DNA from: Torulaspora globosa
Taxonomy: Eukaryota > Ascomycota > Saccharomycetes > Saccharomycetales > Saccharomycetaceae
NCBI RefSeq assembly: GCF_014133895.1
Contig: NC_050729.1
Location: forward strand, 1,170,108 to 1,234,107
DNA length: 64,000 nucleotides
Reading direction: 5' to 3'
The notes under the pieces were generated by a model. That model searched no databases. It saw only the letters and a program-made list of their open reading frames with translations, and was not told the DNA's origin. Shown in pieces: positions 47,867-56,183 of the stretch (positions within the stretch are counted from its first letter, which is position 1; every line of letters begins with the position of its first letter). The translations under genes and the position numbers were made by a program.

Positions 47867-48249
47867 TTAAAAGTCCGATCGGAAAACAACCATATCAATA
47901 TGCCGGATAGCATTTAAAGCTGCACCCATAAACAGCGTTCTCCTCGGAATGAAACTATGCAAGTGGGCAACAGCACGATGCATGTCCTCCATTTCTGCTG
48001 TACTTAGATTCTCATTGCCGCAACTGCCGTAGCCTGGACACCGACCGTTGTGTTCACGATATCGTAGCAGGTTCGTTGTTAGCCCAGGTTTAAGTTGTAA
48101 GCGACTATATTAGCTGAGCTGTTCGGGAGCTTAGCTTCAGCATACGACGCAGTACTCATGCCATTTGCTTTGGTTTGTCGAACGCAACGATCAAGTCTCA
48201 TTGAAGCACCGCTGCACGCTGCAAAAGTATTCTCTTCTACACGAGACAT
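47867..48249 (-). pseudogene. Unidentified small gene relic in two frames
   Basis: From an ATG at 48249 one minus-strand frame runs 56 codons and stops near 48079. A second frame, open from about 48105, carries on for about 75 codons to TAA at 47867-47869. The two together look protein-like (a Cys/Gly cluster followed by HRAVAHLHSFIPRRTLF) and suggest a small gene of about 125-130 codons broken by one frameshift. No family was recognised, and chance cannot be excluded. Divergent from the metallothionein gene. Confidence 0.25.
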
Positions 48250-48318
48250 GCGCGCCTCCGCTGTCAATTAAAGGCTCTCAAAAGGCTGAGTGGTTAATGC
48301 TGACAGTTTGACGAAACA

Positions 48319-48325
48319 TATAAAA
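48319..48325 (+). promoter_or_regulatory. TATA box of the metallothionein gene
   Basis: TATAAAA, 98 bp upstream of the ATG at 48417. Upstream near 48294-48303 the sequence TTAATGCTGA matches the Ace1/Cup2 copper-response consensus HTHNNGCTGD. Confidence 0.5.
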
Positions 48326-48416
48326 AGCCGTGCTTACTCGATTCTACAAAGCATATCTGAACGATTGCTCTTCAGAATTGATCAGGAGATTAAATCGATT
48401 CATTCGATCATAAAGG

Positions 48417-48545
48417 ATGGTTGCTACAGTTCAAGAAAATATTGTTAGATCCAGCTGCTGCTGCGAAACACTCTGCAAATGCCAGGCCTGTGCTTGCAAA
48501 TGTTCTTCCGGATGTGAGTGTACCGATAAAAAGTGCTGCTCTTAG
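48417..48545 (+). CDS. Small Cys-rich metallothionein
   Basis: A 42-residue ORF with 12 cysteines (29 percent), no aromatic residues and no His. Cys appear as CCC (14-16), CKC (20-22), CACKC (25-29), CEC (33-35) and CC (40-41), that is, the Cys-x-Cys and Cys-Cys pattern of fungal metallothioneins. Lys residues sit beside Cys, also typical. Twelve Cys is the same count as S. cerevisiae Cup1, but the sequence is shorter and not colinear with it. The first 12 residues are Cys-free, like the leader of Cup1. A TATA box and a possible Ace1/Cup2 site lie upstream. Expected role: copper (or other soft-metal) buffering in the cytosol. Cys-rich runs of this kind are very unlikely by chance. Confidence 0.82.
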   Translation: MVATVQENIVRSSCCCETLCKCQACACKCSSGCECTDKKCCS

Positions 48546-48830
48546 CCCTCTGGTCCGCCTAGATATGATTTTTCTAAGTTTTTTAGTCAAATAATTTCTG
48601 ATTATATGTCTAACAGTGATCCATATGCAGCTTTGCTCAAAAGTGCAAGCAGGCTCTCGTAACTTCCTAATAGTGCCGTGAAGCTGAGAATTTTCGGAGT
48701 AACTTGTGAGGAAATTTACGAGGTTTACACTATCAGCTCTTTCCGTCGCAGATTACTGACAAGACAGATATATTTAACTCCTATGACAGCCGGCTGAATA
48801 CTTTATATAGCAGAAGCATTCTATGATACG

Positions 48831-49152
48831 ATGGACCAGATAACTCAGATTTATCACGAAAAGGCGAGTCCATTTAATATTTTTCCTCAAGCAACCGCTG
48901 TAGTCGATCAAATTAGATGAACATGCGAGAGGTCGGAGGTGATCGCCTCTAATACAATCGAAGCATTAGTATAACGAGAAAGACGAATCGTCATTATATC
49001 TCGATGCGAAATCTAGAAGCCAAAGCTCAGTACTCATTGATGCAAAGGGTTTTGAGGAATTTCAGCATAACTGTCAGAAAGCGTTAAAGGATACTGAGCT
49101 CAATGGATTGGCAGCGCTGCGTATGGGAAATCAAAGTCAAGCATCCGAGTAA
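48831..49152 (+). pseudogene. Unidentified gene relic with in-frame stop and frameshift
   Basis: A TATATA near 48803 is followed by an ATG at 48831 and 29 codons. After a TGA (48918-48920) there are 17 more open codons, then a second frame is open for 57 codons from about 48972 to TAA 49150-49152. The composition (for example FEEFQHNCQKALKDTELNGL) is protein-like. I do not recognise the family, and chance open frames are possible in this region. Confidence 0.22.
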
Positions 49153-49979
49153 AACCACAATGACGTGCAATGATATAACCCATCAGAAAGGGGACGATTT
49201 TTTTAGACGGATCGGCTACATAAGCTTGAGAACCGATGAGGAATAGTTCTGGAGGGGAAAAGGTTGGCGACAAGCGGGGCCAATAAAGAACCTGGCAAGA
49301 GGCTAGCTGGCGGATTGGTTTCGGTGAGCATTTGGTTGATGTACGTTAATCCAGTCAGGTGATCGAGGATCGAACGCACAGTACTGCAGGCATAAGGCAT
49401 TCAGTATCAACCTGCTCTTCGTAACAATGCAGTACACTATGGCATTGATGGGGCATAAGCTTTGGTGGATGGCTGCCTACCTCGCAGCTCGCAGAGACGA
49501 CAAGATTATATGGTGTAGTGGCATGAATCCAAGATGAAGAACGTGCAGGCCATTTCTAGAAAACTTTCAGAGCAGCAGCTCAGCCCTGGACATGATTGTA
49601 CTCATTAGCATCCCCTCAGGTTCTCAATCATATCCCTGGCTGCTGGGAAGCGTTCCGCGGAGTCGTTAAATGGCTTACTAATGGTCTTCGTTGCCAAGCC
49701 TTGGTTACTGTAGATACTTCCATGTGATGAAAACACCAATCCTTTAGTGTTTTCGTGAAGCTTGGAAGTATTTCCGGTTAGTGCTCTCTGTGTTGTTCTA
49801 TGGTTTATGGTGCTAAATCGTTTCAAGGAGCAGTTTATTGTCCAAGGATTTGTCCATGTCTTGTTGAATATCTGAAATGGGCGACACTGATGGTTATGGA
49901 TATATAAAGGAAAGCAATTGCACCATGATCGAGCTGGCAGGCGATCCTTGAAGAGGTCAGAGAATACTCTACAACAAAC
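49153..49979. other. Intergenic region upstream of the carbonyl reductase
   Basis: No gene is supported. The last 100 bp hold a TATATAAA at 49901-49908 (73 bp before the ATG), which fits an inducible promoter. A CCCCT stress element-like motif at 49613-49617 is too far and too short to weigh much. Confidence 0.45.
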
Positions 49980-51011
49980 ATGACAGTTTTGGTTTCCGGT
50001 GCTACCGGCTTCATTGCTCAATATATTGTTAACGACTTGCTTTTGCAGAACTACAAGGTTATAGGTACCGTCAGGTCCCAAGAGAAGGCTGATAAGCTAA
50101 AGAAACACTTCGGAAATAACCCCAATCTGGCTTTGGAGCTCGTGGCCGACATTGCTGCACCAAACGCCTTTGACGGCGTTTTCAAGAAATATGGAGCAGA
50201 CATCAAGGTTGTCTTGCATACGGCATCTCCTGTCTCAATTAACACAAAGGAATACGAGAAGGATCTGCTAATTCCTGCCGTGAACGGTACCAAAAACATC
50301 CTAGAGGCGATCAAAAAATATGCTGCCAAGTCTGTTGAACGAGTGGTGGTAACATCGTCGTGCGCTGCTGTGGTGGACACTTCGAATCAAGGCGACGGGT
50401 CAGTCGTCTACACCGAAGAGTCATGGAACCCTGCAACCTGGGAAAGCTGTCAGGTGAACGGTATAAGTGCGTATTGCGGTTCGAAGAAGCTGGCAGAAGC
50501 GGCAGCTTGGGACTTTGTGCGCGAGAACAGAAACGTTGTGAAGTTCCAGTTGAGCACTGTGAATCCGATCTACGTTTTCGGACCGCAACTTTTCGATGAA
50601 GACGTCAAGGATCGTTTGAACTCATCCTGCGAGCTAATCAATGCGTTGGTTCGCGGCAAGCCAGAAGCCCAGTACCTGCAGGGGATGCGCGGCCACTATA
50701 TTGACGTGAGAGATGTCTCGAGGGCCCATCTCGCAGCCTTCCAAAAGGAGCAAGCCATTGGGAAAAGACTGATTCTGTCCAACGGTCCATTTACGTATCA
50801 GGATTTGGAGGATATTGTCAATGAAGACTTTCCCCAACTGAAGGGTAAAATCCTGGTTGGCAATCCTGGATCAGGTAAAGACATCCACAAGACCATGCCC
50901 ACCATCGATAACACCAAGACTAGAGAAATACTTGGTTATCCTTTTAAATCGTTGAAGGAAACCGCTGATGACACGGCTGCGCAAATCTTGAAGAAGGATG
51001 GGAAGTTGTAG
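49980..51011 (+). CDS. NADPH-dependent carbonyl/methylglyoxal reductase (GRE2/ARI1 family)
   Basis: 343 residues, the usual length of the S. cerevisiae Gre2, Ari1, YDR541C and YGL039W group. These extended short-chain dehydrogenases reduce methylglyoxal, 3-methylbutanal and other aldehydes and ketones with NADPH. The Rossmann motif is SGATGFIAQYIV (GxxGxxA, residues 6-17), and the cofactor-selecting TVRSQEKADKL segment follows. The catalytic triad is present as Ser in VTSSCAAV (about 125) and YCGSKK (Tyr and Lys, about 165-169). The frame is intact in a region otherwise full of relics. Subtelomeric duplication of this family is common in yeasts, so I do not assign a specific orthologue. Confidence 0.92.
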   Translation: MTVLVSGATGFIAQYIVNDLLLQNYKVIGTVRSQEKADKLKKHFGNNPNLALELVADIAAPNAFDGVFKKYGADIKVVLHTASPVSINTKEYEKDLLIPAVNGTKNILEAIKKYAAKSVERVVVTSSCAAVVDTSNQGDGSVVYTEESWNPATWESCQVNGISAYCGSKKLAEAAAWDFVRENRNVVKFQLSTVNPIYVFGPQLFDEDVKDRLNSSCELINALVRGKPEAQYLQGMRGHYIDVRDVSRAHLAAFQKEQAIGKRLILSNGPFTYQDLEDIVNEDFPQLKGKILVGNPGSGKDIHKTMPTIDNTKTREILGYPFKSLKETADDTAAQILKKDGKL

Positions 51012-51806
51012 GCTTGACGTAGGAGCCTATGAGTGCGCGGAAGTCGGCACTACAATTAAATGGCTAAGAAATATTTCAATGTCATACACATAGCAACAGT
51101 GATATAGTTCGTGAAGGTTAGTCTTTTTTTCTGAATTATTGCGCACAGTTGAACACTGATCGATGATTATTCGTCGTTTTGTGAAGGAAAGATTTTCTTT
51201 TCGTGAAGCTGTCGACGGATCTTATATTGCTCAATCTCTCAATGTTTGCAACCGGAACTATATTAATGAAAGCCAACTGTTGAAATGTTCTGGTTCCTGG
51301 GGATGTCGAGCGACGACCAAAGGATCCACAGTGACATAAAAGTTCTCGCAACGCCTGAGAGTGCATTCACCTGCATCTCCCTCAGGTTCGCGATAAAGAT
51401 GCTATGGATTCCGTCGTGCATGGTCTCGAGGATGTACTTGCAATACAGCTGCGGAAGACCGAATCGTGTTCGACAAAGAAGTTTGTATGTAGTCCGAGTG
51501 CTGCGTAGCTTTTCTCCGATATTCGAAAGAGCGAAGCTCATCGAACATGCCCGACCCGCCGAGCGCACTCGAACAGTATGATATGCGTCCGAGGAGAATG
51601 ATTATTGAGTGCTGAATTTTTTTGGAAGCAAACTAATACTGGCATCGTCAAAGTGGTCCGTCACGCGACTTAACATTGAATCTTACTTGGCAAGTTATAT
51701 TTTTTGCTGTGGTTTTCGCTATCGCTTTCTACTATTTTCGGAGTAGTAAGTCGGTCCTTTTTCAAATTGCGGTGACCACATCGCCCTGGGCAGCTATTTA
51801 ATAGAA
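51012..51806. other. Intergenic region with a short helicase-like fragment
   Basis: At about 51528-51577 roughly 50 bp resemble 57144-57193 inside the helicase relic. The translations are AKLIEHARPAERTRT and AKLMEHIPPVERTRT (11 of 15 identical), and both lie on the plus strand. The surrounding 51285-51581 frame has no other recognisable helicase content. It may be a scrap of a second helicase copy. Confidence 0.35.
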
Positions 51807-52008
51807 ATGCAAAGCTATCACTGGGCCTTGGCAGGGGGAGCTAATGGTCTTCTTATCACTTTGGCGGGAATCGCAATGCTGTGTAGGGGCGGCAGTCGCG
51901 TGCGTTGTTGGTGCTTTGGGCTTTATAGCTGGTGTTGCAGCAACAGGCGCTGCTGCAGTTTATTCCAAACGCAACTCATTATCGAAAAAGCTTCCACAAA
52001 GAAGTTGA
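51807..52008 (+). pseudogene. Frameshifted small Gly/Ala-rich hydrophobic protein
   Basis: The ATG at 51807 begins a hydrophobic stretch (GGANGLLITLAGIAML). After about 30 codons the Gly/Ala-rich membrane-like character continues only in another frame (VVGALGFIAGVAATGAAAVY), followed by a basic tail (SKRNSLSKKLPQRS) and a TGA at 52006-52008. The original protein was probably about 65-70 residues with one or two membrane segments. The family is unknown; composition resembles the C-terminal part of the 52495-52914 gene. Confidence 0.35.
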
Positions 52009-52022
52009 ATGAACAGCAGAAG

Positions 52023-52319
52023 TCAAACTGCTAACATGTGGGTCACTATCTTGTAAGATAAAAATGCCGAACTAAGAAATCTTGCCTCGTCGTATATCCA
52101 ACAGTCTCTCACTTGATAATCGTAGACCCGCAACCAGCTTCCATTACATAAAAGTGTATCATTCTTTCGGTTAAATTGGATTATTCCATTTCGAGGCAAT
52201 AAAACCTTTTCAAAACCAATCTTCTTGCAAGAGATATGATTGACCTTCTGGATTGTGAGCTGCTCATCACTACATCTCTCGAGTGCCTGCACGTAAACTT
52301 CTAGAATAAGGCTGCCCAA
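52023..52319 (-). pseudogene. Unidentified open segment, possible gene relic
   Basis: A 98-codon minus-strand open frame without an ATG start, with protein-like composition (for example VLLPRNGIIQFNRKNDTLLC and VYDYQVRDCWIYDEARFL). A neighbouring frame upstream (to about 52380) may continue it across a frameshift. No family was recognised. Confidence 0.22.
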
Positions 52320-52494
52320 GTTTCATTTCGGCTCATAGGGCTCCTTCGCCTACTTTCAATTTCGGCTCTCTCCGTTACCCGGACTTCGTCTCAATTTAGG
52401 CCCTCGTTGTTGCGGCGATGGCTTGCTTAATAGCATTCATAAAGGACATAATGGTCGTCAGTCATACCATGTAGTGCGAATTGATCGCTCAACA

Positions 52495-52914
52495 ATGCCT
52501 AACACAACTTCAGGTTTGAATCAGGGAGATGGAGTTCTCTCCACCATGCTTTCCACAGCGCCCGTGACGGCAGTTTTTGTGATAACCTTCTGTATTTTGG
52601 TCACCATTTTTGCCATTAATCGAATTTTACGTTACTTTTGCGGTACTGCAAAACCTGCGGCCGTGCTTGCTTCAGCACATGGTCTGTTCGCAACGGGCGC
52701 TAGATGGTCTTTCCCAATGGGTTGGACAGGTGCGGCATTGATTATCGCGGCAGCAGCTTATGCGACACCCTATCTCGTTACCGCTTTCTGTTACACGATG
52801 GCTTCAGAGGCCTGCACGCCTGTCGCCGGTGGAATAATAGCCGCTGCAGCTATTATTGCTGCAGCCGTCGTGGCTGGTTTGGGCAGTACAGCAACTTCGA
52901 CACCAATGTGCTAG
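52495..52914 (+). CDS. Hypothetical 139-residue multi-pass membrane protein
   Basis: From the first in-frame ATG (52495) the frame encodes 139 residues with three hydrophobic segments. They are about 22-45 (APVTAVFVITFCILVTIFAI), about 77-100 (GAALIIAAAAYATPYLVTAF) and about 108-130 (AGGIIAAAAIIAAAVVAGLG). Six cysteines are scattered, and the Ala-rich final segment ends close to a C-terminal Cys. No signal-peptide cleavage site or known family could be assigned. It lies between other hydrophobic or secreted gene relics in the subtelomere and may be a small membrane protein or the remaining N-terminal part of a longer gene. Confidence 0.4.
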   Translation: MPNTTSGLNQGDGVLSTMLSTAPVTAVFVITFCILVTIFAINRILRYFCGTAKPAAVLASAHGLFATGARWSFPMGWTGAALIIAAAAYATPYLVTAFCYTMASEACTPVAGGIIAAAAIIAAAVVAGLGSTATSTPMC

Positions 52915-54847
52915 GACGTGCAGAGGCTTTCTCAAGTTTCAATTGCGGTATCCAACACCCAAGAGGCCTATATCAGAATCTTTGCGATTTAGATAAACAC
53001 GTCACGGCGTCTCAATCGCGATTACCGATGAAATCACTCTGCCTTATAACGCCTATCCTATAACTATTTTATTCAGCCGCTGAATGACAGGACCGCGAGA
53101 ATCATGATTATGTGACATAGAAACTCTAGCTTTAGCTCCAATCTGGCCCGACACCGGTGATCTTCCGCAAACATCCTATGATCAAACCAAGATCGGAGCA
53201 CTACGTTGGACTATAGCAATACACAGACGCCATCTTTGATGCACGATCAGCTCTAGAGTCATTCGTTAGATATCTTTCAGCGCGCGGGAAGCATCGCTTC
53301 TTTCAAATTGCAACGCACTTATGCTTAAACCGACAAAGACTACTTGAAGAAACGCCGGAACGTCAGGTTGAATTCACGACTAACAGCTGTTGGAACCAAG
53401 GGAATCGAAGGAGTAACCGATATGTGTCAGGCAGTTTCTTGATAAAATAGAAATCGTTTCGAAACCTAGTACAAGAATGGTCTTCTGGTGCTCAAGCAAA
53501 AGGCTCATTTTCTACTATGTGAAAGACAGCGGATGAGTACCATTCAACAAAGGAAAGAATAAGTAGCTTTTCATTCCTGCAATGATTCTTCTGCAGCTAT
53601 CAACATAAGGTCGCTAAGAATTAAACAGCTTCATGCTTGATCACTGTTGCGGTACTGGCAATAGCAGCCATAATGATGCTCAACAGCTTAGGTGCCTTGC
53701 TACGTGACCCTCCGCTAGTCCGCTCGATATGACCTTCAAACTTACCACAAGCGTAAATATGTACCAAAGGAGGAACCGTGATGGTACTATTCGTGTAGCC
53801 CGCATCACCACATGAAAAATGGTAGCAATAAATATCTTTCTTTGCTGGTGCTGAGTTGCAGCATGAAAAATAAAATAAATGACAGTATTGTCTGTCAATT
53901 AAGTCAAGATATGTGATGCGTTAGTACCAATTCTGAGAATCACCTTGGGTAGCGAGGCTGAAATGGTATTGACTCCGCTAACCTCTGCCGTCGCCATCTA
54001 GCAGCTCCATGGAAACGCTCGCTTACTGAAAGGGCGCCATGACAACGCAGCACCAAAAATGTTCTCGAAAAAGCCGTAACGATGACGCCCGTGCTAGGTA
54101 CGGCTTAAACTTATGGAAAATTACTCTGTTTTATGAGAATCTGCAAGCTTTTCTTCTAGAAACATAAAAATATATCAGCGAATGATGAAAGAAGTCTTAC
54201 GATTTATGCAAGGCATTGTTTTATCGGTTAGATTCTACTATCAACCATGCGCTACAGGAAACCCATAAGCATACTCTCACGCTGTCTGGAAAAAAATCTC
54301 GCTTGCCCGAGAAAAGCAATCGTTCATCATTCATTTTCTCTTTTTGTTGCGGATCAGCTATAGGATCGAATGACTTCTCCGGAGGTCTCTGTCTAGGTAC
54401 AAGCAGCTTCTTCCATTACCTATTGCGACAAAACGGGCCTAGTGGTTCAAGTTTGTTGTGAATGTGATAAACGAATGAGCTGGTCGGTTGCAAAGTTCCT
54501 AGAATGCGAATGCTTAAGAAGAAACACTACTCAGGTTATGATTTGAACGAAATTTCATATAGTTGCAAGCAATTTTTTTTTGCTGGCGCTAAACGATACG
54601 AAAATCTCTTTACTGACTGCACACTGTTTTACAATCTTGCAGATTCTCGAATATAAAAAGCAAACATTTACGGCATCAGAGGGTTAATTGTATTATACGC
54701 ATCAGGGCAAGAAGGAATAAGCACATCGAAAGGTGGTATACAATTCTTCTATTCAATTAAAACTAAGCACGACGATTCCCTTTGAATTATTAATTTCGCT
54801 ACTGTACCTTTTGATCATAATAGCTATAGCAGTAAAAAGCTTGATTG
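52915..54847. other. Gene-poor subtelomeric stretch
   Basis: About 1.9 kb without a supported gene. Open frames of up to 82 codons (for example 54216-54461) have no recognisable features. A TATAAAAA at 54652-54659 lies about 190 bp upstream of the killer-like gene. Confidence 0.4.
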
Positions 54848-55835
54848 ATGAAGATAATAGGCTCTATCATACTGACAGTGTTCCTGAAGCTGGCTACGGC
54901 AGTCAAAGTGTATGAAAATGGCACTATTTGTGACGATATGAACCGCTGTGTGTCACCTAGTGTCATACCAGATGACATCGGAGCTTGCACGCCTAATGGG
55001 ACTTTACCATGCGTCAACAATGGGCAATTTAGTGAGCCTAGTCACGACCCAGGACGTTAGACTGACAAAGCGGTCATGGTTCCAACTCGTCAGGTCTCCA
55101 ATATCGAATACATTTGGGGCCGCCTCGGCATGGGGAAACTTCTTGAGGTTTTGTGTCGACTGTCCACCGAATGACGAGCACTGCTACGGCTCTCTATATT
55201 GTGTTTGTTCAGCGATAAGTACCGTATACAGCACAGCGATGGCCTACTATGAATGGGCGGTGTTCGTAACGGCTGTGGTTAAGCGTGATGGGACGCTACC
55301 CACTGACATGTTTCAGTTTAGCTCGGGCAACTTAACTCTAGACTTCGAGCACGCGCACACGGTACAAAAACGTGATCAGGAAATATCGATACGGAATGTG
55401 ACGGCTTTAATAGCAGGAAAGCCTAAGTTTCTACTGGACCTAGGCCACAGTGAGGGTGTTACAACAGCTTCACTGGAACTGCATCCTAGCCTTGTTCACA
55501 ACGCAACGGCACTCCGCAAACGTGACTGGCAGGACGACGGGCACCAGTATTCATCCGGGGGTGGATTGAAATTTAACGTATGCCCAGTACACCCGGAACA
55601 CCACCTGACAGTCCAGTATGACTGGGACGCGGTGTGGGCCGATGATTACGACCACCTAGGCGACTATATGGCGTATTATAATGTGGATATGGCTGCCATC
55701 GACATGAATGATTACCAGCCGGGTGGATGGCGTACCTTGATGCACACGGGCAAATTGATTTTCGAGGAGGATATAGGCTTCGGAACCAATTTTGAGACCT
55801 GTGATCGTGACGCTTTTAGCGGGATTGCACACTGA
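54848..55835 (+). pseudogene. K1-type killer preprotoxin-like gene, frameshifted
   Basis: From ATG 54848 the first frame gives a signal peptide (about 19 hydrophobic residues), then a short segment with two glycosylation sequons, ending at TAG 55058-55060. A second frame, one base out of phase, is open from 54948 to TGA 55833-55835 and carries the rest. It has four Lys-Arg sites usable by Kex2, all in phase (codons at 55068, 55281, 55368 and 55518). A hydrophobic Cys-rich segment lies after the first, three N-glycosylation sequons after the second, and a soluble, Asp/Tyr-rich C-terminal piece of about 103 residues with two Cys after the last. Signal, Kex2-processed hydrophobic chain, glycosylated spacer and soluble chain is the layout of the K1 family of ionophoric yeast killer toxins. 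Identification rests on architecture plus limited motif resemblance. The break may be a real mutation or a sequence error. Confidence 0.5.
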
Positions 55836-56183
55836 TCGTAGTCTAGAATTCGTGGATCCACTCACGTTGTTTGATGTAGAAGATCACTTTATTGTCTCAA
55901 ACTCAGCATTTTGGCACTTAAATAACTTGTCCGCTCTCTATTTTGAAAGACCATGACTTTCTTATGAGTGAAAAACGTTTATCTTTTATACGTATCAAAC
56001 ACCTACCACGTTTCTTTTCTGCATCGATGCTAACCATAATGAAGGTTATATGCGCATGCAGAAACCCGAACGAAATTCTGAACTCCCGGAGTAACCCTGA
56101 GAAAAGAGCAGCTGGATGGTCAAGAAGTACCACCGAGAATATGGTGTTGGGATAGCGCCATTAGCCTTCATGCTCCTCTATAT
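55836..56183. other. Spacer between killer-like gene and helicase relic
   Basis: About 350 bp. Short frames only; I see nothing identifiable. Confidence 0.4.

Noticed and set aside
49361..49385. GTTCGATCC on the minus strand resembling a tRNA T-loop
   Set aside because: Flanking bases do not form a five-base T-stem or acceptor stem.
55020..55065. Programmed +1 frameshift in the killer-like gene
   Set aside because: None of the known yeast +1 shift heptamers (such as CTTAGGC) is present in the overlap, so mutation or sequence error is more likely.
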